In this document: positions 48,352 through 56,230 of the stretch, piece by piece | Layout: each line of letters opens with the position of its first letter | Numbering within the stretch: position 1 is the first letter of the stretch | Assembly (NCBI GenBank): GCA_033032175.1 | Contig: CM065304.1 | Coordinates: 29,766,653-29,830,652 of the forward strand | Direction: 5' to 3' | Length of the DNA stretch: 64,000 nucleotides | Source of the DNA: Saturnia japonica | Lineage: Eukaryota; Arthropoda; Insecta; Lepidoptera; Saturniidae | Made by a program: the position numbers and the translations under genes | Notes under the pieces: model-generated | The model's database searches: none | Told to the model about the DNA's origin: nothing | Seen by the model: the letters and a program-made list of their open reading frames with translations, nothing else

Positions 48352-48972
48352 ATGCTCGCCAGGCGTCAAGTGTACTGGTGGACCGATGAAATCGTGCAAT
48401 TGCGCGTAGTGTGTGTGGCAGTCCGACGCCGGTACACCAGAGAGCGACGTAGGCGAGGCCGCGTGCAGTCCGCGACTTCTAGGGAGGTGGAGCTCTACGA
48501 GGAGTACAGAGCGGCCAAACTAGCCCTTCGAAAGGCTATCGAGCTATTGAAGGCTCTAGCGAGAGAGGAGATGCTCGAGACGCTCAATCTGGACACGTGG
48601 ATGCGCCCGTACCGAATGGTACGTGGCAAGTTACGTCTGTGGGCCTCCCCGGTAACCCAGAGTCTTGAGACACAGCTCCTCCAAGAGGTGGTGGCCGCTC
48701 TGTTCTCCTCAAGGGCAGAGCACACGCCACCGCAGATGGCTCCGCCCATGGCTGCACCCAACTCGGACCACTATGGCGACGACAATGAAGTCCCCGAGGT
48801 GACCCGGGAAGAGTTGAGGGCGGCGGTGAAACGCATGCAAGCGAAAAACACCGCCCTAGGACCTGACGGCATTCCTGGTCGTGCATGGGTCCTGGCTCAA
48901 GAGGCCCTCGAGCCCCGGCTTTTGGGGATCTTCACGGCGTGTCTTCAGCAGGGCCGGTTTCCACGTTTATAG
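48352..48972 (+). pseudogene. R1-like ORF2 linker and start of RT (part of copy 4)
   Basis: The longest clean open piece of copy 4's ORF2, 206 codons. An arginine-rich linker (RRRYTRERRRRGR, YEEYRAAKLALRKAIELLK) leads to the RT fingers region REELRAAVKRMQAKNTALGP and DGIPGRAWVLA. It stops at a TAG (48970-48972) just after LQQGRFPRL, where the next frame continues KTGKLVLLKKAGRPADYP. Clearly a fragment of a multi-domain ORF2 protein, not a separate gene. Confidence 0.7.
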
Positions 48973-50555
48973 AAAACCGGCAAACTAGTCCTGCTGAAGA
49001 AAGCGGGGCGCCCTGCGGACTATCCGTCCGCATACCGGCCCATAGTGCTGTTGGACGAGGTGGCGAAGCTCTGCGAGCGAATAATAGCAGTCCACCTCGT
49101 CCAGCTCTTAACAACAATAGGGCCGGATCTGGCGGATAACCAGTTTGGCTTCCGCCAGGGGTGCTCCACAATCGACGCCATAATGCGTTTGAAGATCCAG
49201 GCGGAGGAAGCAACTATTCGGGGCGAAGTGGTTCTGGCGGTGTCTCTTGACATCGCCAACGCTTTTAACACCTTGCTCTGGGCTACAATTAGAGACGCAC
49301 TCCGGTTTCATGGAGTGCCGTCCTACCTCCGCCGCATAGTCGGGGCGTAACTCAGTGAGAGGTACGTGACCTTCCCGGGTCAGGAAGGGATGAGTCGGCT
49401 AGACCAGGGTCAGTGTTAGGGCACCTACTCTGGAACATCGGATACGACTGGCTGTTGCCTGGTGCGCTCCACCGAGGCGCAAGCGCCGCCTGCCACGCTG
49501 ATGACACGCTGGTGTTAGCCCGGGGGAAGACGCACCGCAACGCAATGATGTTAGCGACAGCGTGTGTCGCTCAAGTCGTTGGCAGGATTCGGCGTCTGGA
49601 GTTGGAGCTGGCACTGCGAAATCCGAGGCTCTGTTTTTCCATGGGCTTCGGAATGCACCGCCTCAAGGATCCTAGATCGTCGTGGGAGGCGTGTCCATTG
49701 GTGTCGAGTCGTCATTGAAGTATCTCGGCCTCGTCCTCGACAACCGATGGACTTTTGAAGAGCACTTCCGGTAACTGGCTCCCCGTCTCATGAGCACAGC
49801 GGGTGCGTTAGCCCGACTGCTGCCAAACATGGGGAGGCCTAATTTCTCCTGCCGGAAGCTGTACCTTGGAATCGTGCGGTCTACATGAACATTGCCCAAT
49901 TGCGAAGACCGCAGCGGGCGATGTCCATAAGGGCCACCCGAGGGTACCGCACGATCTCTTTCGAGGCGGCCTCTCTTCTAGCCGGATCCCCACCCTGGGA
50001 CCTGGAGGCGAGGGCCCACGCGTGTCTGTATCTTCGACGCTTGGAGGCGCTGGAGCAAGGCTTGTGACTCGCGCCTCAGGAAATCGAGGCGCTGAGGTCA
50101 CAGCTCCACCAGGTTCTAGTGGTGGACGTGTGGCGCCGACGACTTGAGCGCCCGAGCTCGGGCGTGGCTACAGTTGAAGCCTTTCGGCCCCTATTGGCCG
50201 AATGGCTAAAAAGGCGGTACGGCACTCTGACTTTCCGGCTGACACAGGTGCTCTCGGAACAAGGCTGTTTCAGGAGCACCCTGTGTCGAATAGGCTGGGA
50301 ACCAACAGTAGGGTACTACCACTGTGACTGTGCAAGTGACACCGCACAGCACACCCTCGAAGATTGTCCCGCCTGGGAAATGCCACGCTACGTGCTCGCC
50401 GCCGTGATTAGCACGAATCTCCCTCTCGACCGTCGTCAAATCCATGGTCGAGAGCGAGACCGGATGGAACACCGTCGCCTCATATTGCGAGGATGTTATG
50501 CTCATGCACATGACACTGCGACAGCGACATGCTCGGAATGAGTCCTCTATCTCAG

Positions 50556-51958
50556 TTACAGTGCCCAAGCTGAAAACCGCTGGGTCCAAGTCAAAGCCAG
50601 CTGGGCCTGTACACGATCCCCTTGCTGGGGTTGTGGAGAAGACACAGACTTCCCGGGAGCCTGTTAATATCCTGGAAACAGACTGGCCAGAACTTTCGAA
50701 CCCGACGGCTCCAAATGCGACGTGGACTACGGTGTCACGTCGCAAAAGAAAGAAAAAGAAGGCACCGCTGAAATTGTGGCGACGGCTCCTCTGAAGGATG
50801 CGCCTGGGCGGAAGAGCAAGTCAAAACTCCCCTCACCCCCACGCTCGGCTGCAGTGCTCATAACACTGCAGCCTGAGGCAGTTGCTCAGGGTGTGAGCTA
50901 TAGTGCGGCCCTTCTGAAGGCAAGGATGTCGGCGGATCTGCCTAGATTGGGTATTGAGGACCTATCGATCCGCATGACAGCTACGGGAGCTAGGGTCATC
51001 GAGATTCCTGGCCCCCAAGGCCAGGAGCAGGCCGACAGGCTGGCGCAGTGCCTCCAGTCGGCATTAGTTGGAGTCGCCACCATAGGTAGGCCGGTAAAGC
51101 GGGTGAACGTCCACATCGTCGGTTTGGACGATTCCGTGACGCAGGAGGAGGTGGTCGCAGCTGTCGCGTCCAAGGGTAAGTGCGACTCAGCTCTAATTAA
51201 GGTTGGATCTATACGCAGCATGGGTAGGAGTTTGGGCAGGGTTCATATGTCCCTCCCTGTTACGGCGGCAAAGTTATTGGTGGAGGGGGGACGTCTCCTT
51301 GTGGGATGGAGTGCGGCCCGAGTCCATCTCCTGGAGCAAAAGCCTCTGAGGTGCTTCAGGTGTTTGGGCTTGGGTCATACGCGGCCAACTTGCCCGTCGT
51401 CGGTCGATAGGGGGGGGCTGTGCTTCCGATGTGGGAAACCAGGCCATAAGGCCTTGGAATGTGAGGCGGTGACGCTGCACTGTGGATACTGCGCTGATGC
51501 TGGACAGCCAGCAGGACATTATATGGGGGGCGCTGGCTGCCGGCAGCCTCCCGTTAAAGGGACGATACCTGTTGCGCCAATACCAGCGACAAGTCCATCA
51601 CCGGACATATGCGTAGACGATGGGTAGTAGGATGAGGCGCTTCCACGCCTCTCCTCTGCTCTAGCTGGACCAAGGGGAGACGGGTCGGGGGGCTCGTCTT
51701 CCCATTGCACTGGTTCAGCCGTCTGGGAGACAGTTGGGGTTGTACCAGACTGTCTCTCTTTAGCGCCGGGGCCCGACTGGGGCCGGCCGCCGGGGCGTCG
51801 CGGCTGATTGCAACTGCAGTGCCCACGCGTCCCACTATGGCGACCGATGGTACACCGTGGAGTTTTAGTGAGTAGGAGTCTCACATAACCACTCGTCCCC
51901 CCGGGCGAGTGTGTACCCCTGACGGGTTTCTCCACGTAAAAAAAAAAAAAACAAAAAA
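50556..51958 (+). mobile_element. R1-like array copy 5: gag joined directly to 3' UTR, no ORF2
   Basis: It is fused to copy 4's ORF2 end near 50545-50580 without an A tail between, so its 5' part is missing. Gag is open from about 50580, with a frame break in the A/G-rich run near 50740-50765, to the stop at 51625-51627. The 3' UTR follows at once (GACTGTCTCTCTTTAGCGCC) and ends TTTCTCCACGTAAAAAAAAA at 51928-51950. The gag-to-UTR junction is at the same place as in copy 2. Confidence 0.75.
50722..51627 (+). CDS. R1-clade LINE gag (ORF1) C-terminal half, three CCHC zinc knuckles
   Basis: 301 open codons. After a lysine-rich segment the conserved gag region reads RSAAVLITLQPEAVAQGVSY, LPRLGIEDLSIRMTATGA, RLAQCLQSALVGVATIGRPV and IVGLDDSVTQEEVVAAV, an RRM-like fold in R1-type gag proteins. 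Three zinc knuckles follow: CFRCLGLGHTRPTC, CFRCGKPGHKALEC and CGYCADAGQPAGHYMGGAGC. The protein ends ICVDDG-stop. Such proteins bind the element's RNA and form particles. This is the best preserved gag of the array. The N-terminal half is missing or out of frame, so it is not a complete gag. Confidence 0.75.
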   Translation: MDYGVTSQKKEKEGTAEIVATAPLKDAPGRKSKSKLPSPPRSAAVLITLQPEAVAQGVSYSAALLKARMSADLPRLGIEDLSIRMTATGARVIEIPGPQGQEQADRLAQCLQSALVGVATIGRPVKRVNVHIVGLDDSVTQEEVVAAVASKGKCDSALIKVGSIRSMGRSLGRVHMSLPVTAAKLLVEGGRLLVGWSAARVHLLEQKPLRCFRCLGLGHTRPTCPSSVDRGGLCFRCGKPGHKALECEAVTLHCGYCADAGQPAGHYMGGAGCRQPPVKGTIPVAPIPATSPSPDICVDDG

Positions 51959-52055
51959 AGGTTAGTCGACAGGTTGGGGCACGAGTCAGGAACCTCCGCG
52001 TGGTGTGTCCCGGGCAACATCGACCGCTTCACGGTCGGCGGCGAATACCTGACGG
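51959..52055 (+). mobile_element. R1-like array copy 7: first bases of a 5' UTR
   Basis: GGGCAACATCGACCGCTTCA and GGTCGGCGGCGAATA, right after copy 5's A tail, resemble the start of copy 2's 5' UTR (GGGCAACGTCGAACAG, GGTCGGCGGCTAATA at 41222-41256). It is cut off by the poly(T) of the next insertion at 52056. Confidence 0.45.
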
Positions 52056-52450
52056 GGTTTTTTTTTTTTTTTTTTTTTTTTTTTTCTGGGGTTTCCTCCG
52101 TCGTGACATCCCTCTGAGTAGCAGAGGGAGTGACTTGACGGGGCGATGGCGGGCCCGGCGTACACTTACCCTGCCGTCGGGTAGGCGAGTGGGGCGACTC
52201 ACTGCTTCCGTCATACTCGTAATCCCATCGAAGTGTCGTGGTCATGTCTCGCGGCTTCGATGGGACCGAGGGTCTCGGCTTCACCGCCCGGACCGCGAGG
52301 AAGAAAACCTCTATAAAAAATCACCCCGATCCCAAGCGGCGGCGCACCGCGAGGGGATGCGTGGCTGGGGGGAGTCCAGTCACGAGTGCGACCCCCGTCA
52401 GAGAACCGGCCGACTCTCTGACGGGTTACACTAGGCTTACCCAGGCACAG
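52056..52450 (-). mobile_element. Different LINE 3' end on the minus strand with a long poly(A) tail
   Basis: A run of about 30 T (52056-52085) marks the 3' end of a minus-strand element. Its tail region, read on the minus strand, has MTTTLRWDYEYDGSSESPHS and TRRQGKCTPGPPSPR, a 3'-terminal segment unlike the R1-like array. The right boundary is in the BEL/Pao-like gag at about 52445-52455. CTGACGGG occurs just outside both ends and may be a short target duplication. Confidence 0.5.
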
Positions 52451-52838
52451 GGTTAATCTACCTTTAATTGTGCCTCTTTGTTTTATAAGCTCTGTAATAG
52501 ACTTCTGACTTATTGAAGTAGACGTAGAACTTCCTTCTTTATACGTATTTTTGTTTAAGTTCATTTTTATAGATTATAAAAACGGTTACAAAATTTGAAT
52601 ACACGGCGTAAATTTTAAACTCACGATATTAGTATGCAAAAACGATAAATAATCACTAACAAAACACAATTTAGACACAAAATAAAACCGTAATATGATG
52701 GGAAGTAAAGGGATTTTGAATACCTGACCGTTGACCAGTATGGATTTCAAACTGTTCGTTGTGATTTCGATTTTCTCAGCTGATGTATTTCTTTAGGTGC
52801 TGATCTTGCAGATTTTGATTCGGCTCCGAAGGTCCAAA
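52450..52838 (-). pseudogene. BEL/Pao retrotransposon leader and first codons of gag
   Basis: On the minus strand, just inside the LTR, TTTGGACCTTCGGAGCCGAA resembles the sequence that follows the 5' LTR in insect BEL elements. Gag starts at 52564 (MNLNKNTYKEGSSTSTS) and reads SQKSITELIKQRGTIKGRLT, the opening of DUF1759-type BEL gag proteins. It is then cut by the LINE insertion at 52450. No protease, RT or integrase is present on the other side. Confidence 0.5.
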
Positions 52839-53009
52839 TGTTAATGATGGATTTTGCGTATCAATAATTCGTTTATTTTGTATATAAAATTCGTTTAATG
52901 GAGCGTATACAATTCTCAAAGACAATGGAATAGAAGTGGCGAGCGAATGTAGGTGCGGATCTCGTTCAATCAGTGACCCGCCGATTTGTTACTATATTCG
53001 TTTTGAACA
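52839..53009 (-). mobile_element. BEL/Pao-like 5' LTR at the edge of the rDNA
   Basis: A 171-bp block with TGTT and AACA ends, adjacent to a BEL-type leader, with a TATATAAAA box at about 52879-52888. It ends four bases before sequence shared with the second rDNA unit (TATATAATTAAAAGTTGAAA, 53013 and 59351). It therefore appears inserted in the intergenic spacer just upstream of the rRNA promoter region. Confidence 0.45.
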
Positions 53010-53012
53010 ATT

Positions 53013-53540
53013 ATATATAATTAAAAGTTGAAACATTAGTAATAATTGAAAGATCGCGCTGCCGCGTCGACCCTAGCGCCGGTCGGCGTTCACGTATGTA
53101 TAGCGGCGCGACGATGCGGCGTGCGCGCCTTGCGGTGTCGTGCGTCGTTCGTCGTGCCGACTTTCATCGTGCACACAAGACGAAAGACATATACGACACG
53201 ACGACACACGGGGGGGGGGGGCGTCCGCGTTGTAGACTCTTCGCGGGTAGGTGAGAACAGTCTCGGTCCGTACTTTCGAGTGTACACCGACGGTTGGATC
53301 ACTTGTTCCATGGTATTGTCGCTCCGCGCGTCTTCGGTGTCTCGTGTAAAGGTAAATTTGTATTTTTCTTGAAAAGGAAAATATAAAAAAATAACATAAC
53401 AAAATTCAATTAGTATTTATTTATTTATATATGTAGTAGAAATTATCATATACTAATATAGCTGTATTGAACGTAGAGATTTTTTATGCGATTCTTTAGT
53501 TTCCGTTTACGCGGGTACTTTCGTATCGCCTTCACTCTTA
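53013..53540 (+). promoter_or_regulatory. rDNA promoter-proximal spacer / 5' ETS, unit 1
   Basis: It matches 59351-59868 nearly base for base over long stretches (AAAGATCGCGCTGCCGCGTC, GTCTCGGTCCGTACTTTCGA, GGTAAATTTGTATTTTTCTT). That copy lies upstream of 18S, so this is the pol I promoter and 5' external transcribed spacer. Here it runs directly into the end of ITS1 at 53540. The transcription start cannot be fixed from sequence alone. Confidence 0.7.
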
Positions 53541-53578
53541 TGTATAATGTGAATCGCTTGTAAAAAGCGTTCGCAAAA

Positions 53579-53740
53579 CTATTACCCTGGACGGTGGATC
53601 ACTTGGCTCGCGGGTCGATGAAGAACGCAGTTAACTGCGCGTCATAGTGTGAACTGCAGGACACATTTGAACATCGACATTTCGAACGCACATTGCGGTC
53701 TGTGGAGACACATCCAGGACCACTCCTGTCTGAGGGCCGG
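53579..53740 (+). rRNA. 5.8S ribosomal RNA, unit 1
   Basis: ACGGTGGATCACTTGGCTCG, GATGAAGAACGCAGTTAACT, TGTGAACTGCAGGACACATT and the terminal CCTGTCTGAGGGCCGGCTGT are diagnostic. The conserved GAAGAACGCAG is intact. One base differs in GCGGTCTGTGGAG (usually GCGGTCCGTGGAG). The ends are estimated to within a few bases. It is preceded by only about 45 bases of ITS1. Confidence 0.9.
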
Positions 53741-54746
53741 CTGTACGAATACACAATGGGGTCCACATTGCGTTGAAGCGGCGGCGGCGACGTTACATAA
53801 CGAACGCCGCGCCAGCCGAGACGCTTTTGACGGTTCCGAGGGGTGAGCGAGAGAGGTCGACGCTGTGCGTTCGGCGCCTCGTCTCGTCCCTGGGTCCGTT
53901 TAAACATTTCGTTGACAAGGTTTGCGCGTTGTTCGCCCGGCTCCGTGGCGTGAGCGCGAGCGTGATAGAGTGCGCGTGCGCAAACGCGCGCGTCCCGCGT
54001 TGTTGATACCGATCATCTCGCGGACGCGCGTCATGTGCGCCGTCGCGTTCGTACGTTTCGCGCGGCCGACGGTCTTCCGGTCGCGTAACCGACGCGCTAC
54101 CTTATAACGAGCGAAGCGACCGGAGAGTGTGAACGAGTAACGATGAATGAGAATGAATGAGAATGACACCGCGGTTTGGACGATGATGGAGACTGGATAG
54201 AGAGATAATGACGGGGATCGAATGAAACTAATACCGATGGTGATGCGAAAACTGCTATCGCCGGAGAAGCGAATTGACAAATAAGTGCACCAATGAGCGA
54301 GAGAGGAAGAGAGCGAGAGAGAGAGACCGAAGAGTTCCGTAGGCGGACTCGACGTCCGGAGGTCGCGCATCGGCGACGCGTGATAGCGGCGTTTGCGGGA
54401 GATCGCGTACGCACGCGTCGGCGTCGCCGTGACGCGCGCGCGCGCCCTCGGATATCGAGTCTGCCTCGACTTTTCTTTCTTTTTTTTTTCTCTCACACCT
54501 TTTGCATTTTTTTTTGTCTTTCATATATCTCCGTGTACTGGCTGTGTGTACGCGTCGTCGTCTCGTTAATTGTCGATTTCATTTCACCGTTTTATCTGTA
54601 ATTATATCTTCTCTATGTCCGTATCCGTATGTTATTATTATTATCATTATCATCGTGTCGTTACGACATCTCTGGCGCGCGGTTTGTCATTTTTCGGTAT
54701 CGTGTGTGTCTATCTTGATATCGAGAAATGTGAACCGTCTCACAGA
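53741..54746 (+). other. ITS2, unit 1
   Basis: About 1 kb between 5.8S and 28S, GC-rich with CGCG-rich hairpin-prone stretches, a GAGCGAGAGAGGAAGAGAGC purine tract and T-runs. Nearly identical to 63165-64000. The long frames on both strands are compositional artefacts. Confidence 0.8.
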
Positions 54747-55098
54747 CGTTGGCCTCAGATCAGGGAGTATCATCCTCCGAATTTAAGCATATTAGTAAGC
54801 GGAGGTAAAGAAACTAACTAGGATTTCCTCAGTAGTGGCGAGCGAACAGGAATATAGCCCAGCACTGAATCCTGCCGTTCCGATTGCGGCGGGGGATGTG
54901 GTGTTCGGGAGGTTCCGCTATCTCGCGGTCGCGTCTCCTGTCCAAGTTCGTCTTGAACGGGGCCGTTTTCCCGTAGAGGGTGCCAGGCCCGTAGTGACGG
55001 AGGCAGGCCGCGAGAGGGACTCTCCTCAGAGTCGGGTTGCTTGAGAGTGTGCAGCCCTAAGTGGGTGGTAAACTCCATCTAAGGCTAAATATTACCGC

Positions 55099-55140
<42 letters not shown>

Positions 55141-55989
55141 AACTTTGAAGAGAGAGTTCAAGAGTACGTGAAACCGTTCAGGGGTAAACCTGCGAAACTC
55201 GAATGAGCGAACGGAGAGATTCATCGTTATTCCGCGGTCGTACGCGTGCGATATCAAGCGATGACCGCTGGACCCGTGAGGGTTTCCGCTGTCACGCGTC
55301 GCGCGCGTCGAGTCCGCGGACGGCGTGCACTTCTCTCTTAGTATAGCATCGCGACCCGTTCGCTGTCGATCTAAGCACCGCCCGGGAGTCCCGCAGCCGT
55401 CCCCGTCAAAACGGGACGTCGGCGTGGACCGGACGCCGACCGACACCGCGGACGGTATGCAACGTCGCGCGCACGCGTTTCAACGCGTCCGGCCCGACGC
55501 AAGGTAACGTCGTACGAATCCGGTCTTGCCCGAGCGCGAACCGGAGTGCGGCGCGCCTGTCTGTCGCAGCCGTGTTCAGTCTCGGACAGTGCGCGCGATC
55601 AACATATGTGTGTGTCTGCGATGATTCAGTTTCGGGCACTCGCAGGACCCGTCTTGAAACACGGACCAAGGAGTCTAGCATGTGTGCGAGTCATTGAGTC
55701 ATATCCTATAGATAAAACTGAAAGGCGCAACGAAAGTGAAGGCGAACGCTCGCCGTCCGTTCAGGGAGGATGGAGTTACGATCTAGGTCAGAACTCTCGC
55801 ACTCCCGAGGCGTCTCGTTTCCAATCAGTGAATGCAGGCGCGCTCTGAGCACAGATGCTGGGACCCGAAAGATGGTGAACTATGCCTGGTCAGGTCGAAG
55901 TCAGGGGAAACCCTGATGGAGGACCGTAGCGATTCTGACGTGCAAATCGATCGTCGGAACTGGGTATAGGGGCGAAAGACTAATCGAAC
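54747..55989 (+). rRNA. 28S ribosomal RNA, 5' third only
   Basis: It starts near GGCCTCAGATCAGGGAGTAT and includes GAATTTAAGCATATTAGTAA, GGAGGTAAAGAAACTAACTA, AACAAGTACCGTGAGGGAAA and CTGGGACCCGAAAGATGGTG. It ends abruptly after GGGCGAAAGACTAATCGAAC. An intact insect 28S is about 4 kb, so about 2.7 kb is missing. Small departures from conserved sequence (GGAGGTAAAG for GGAGGAAAAG, GCGAGCGAACAGGAATATAG for an AACAGGGAAGAG-type stretch) suggest a non-functional copy. The usual R1 and R2 insertion sites lie in the missing part. Confidence 0.85.
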
Positions 55990-56230
55990 TTCGCCAGGTG
56001 ATTCGTCCGCGGACGATGATCGTTTATTATATATTTTTTATTTATTAAACGATATCATTACACGAACTACACGTCGATTATAGATTATTATAGAAAAAGT
56101 TAATAAATAATTTTTTTTATTTAATACCCAAAAAGGAGAAATGATCATTTCATTAAAATATCTTTCTTTCTTTCGATTTTAAAATTTTATATATTTATTA
56201 TGTTCATAACACCGACCAACGTACTACATA
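55990..56230. other. AT-rich spacer after the 28S break
   Basis: TTCGCCAGGTGATTCGTCCG follows the 28S break and then turns very AT-rich. It may be the true 28S 3' end joined by an internal deletion, or simply intergenic spacer. I cannot tell which. Confidence 0.4.

Larger units (their letters stand above)
45407..50555 (+). mobile_element. R1-like array copy 4: 5' UTR, partial gag and most of ORF2, with a nested insertion
   Basis: After copy 3's tail comes a 5' UTR, then two successive gag leaders (ATG at 45775 and 45976). The gag N terminus (IVVLRRDPSIDRLYVDYL) jumps to a zinc knuckle LCFRCSKPGHKAV and a basic end GAKRRRKRD. ORF2 starts near 46600: FLQGNLNHCDSTQALMF and VAVVAEPYFVP (endonuclease). 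At 46801 a minus-strand LINE interrupts it. ORF2 resumes near 47700 with DVVIVGVYEPPSRSL, VLVLGDFNAKS and SDHRYIRFDI. The linker follows, then RT blocks LGPDGIPGRAW, YRPIVLLDEVAKLCER, NQFGFRQGCSTIDAIM and VSLDIANAFNTLLW. The catalytic box reads CHADDTLVLAR (H for Y). The C terminus has HCDCASDTAQHTLEDC. Many frame breaks and stops. It ends without its own 3' UTR. Confidence 0.7.

Noticed and set aside
46107..51627. Several long frames on the opposite strand of the R1-like copies
   Set aside because: Shadow frames of GC-rich gag and ORF2 sequence, with no independent motifs. The minus-strand element at 46802-47645 is the exception, because it carries its own tail and motifs.
53599..53907. Open frames across 5.8S and ITS2, repeated at 63023-63331
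   Set aside because: They lie on or opposite rRNA and spacer sequence and recur only because the rDNA recurs; GC-rich spacers give long random frames.
53900..54600. Arginine/serine-rich frames of up to 209 residues on both strands of ITS2
   Set aside because: Compositional artefacts of CG- and GA-rich ITS2. No start context, no domain, and the same frames appear in unit 2.
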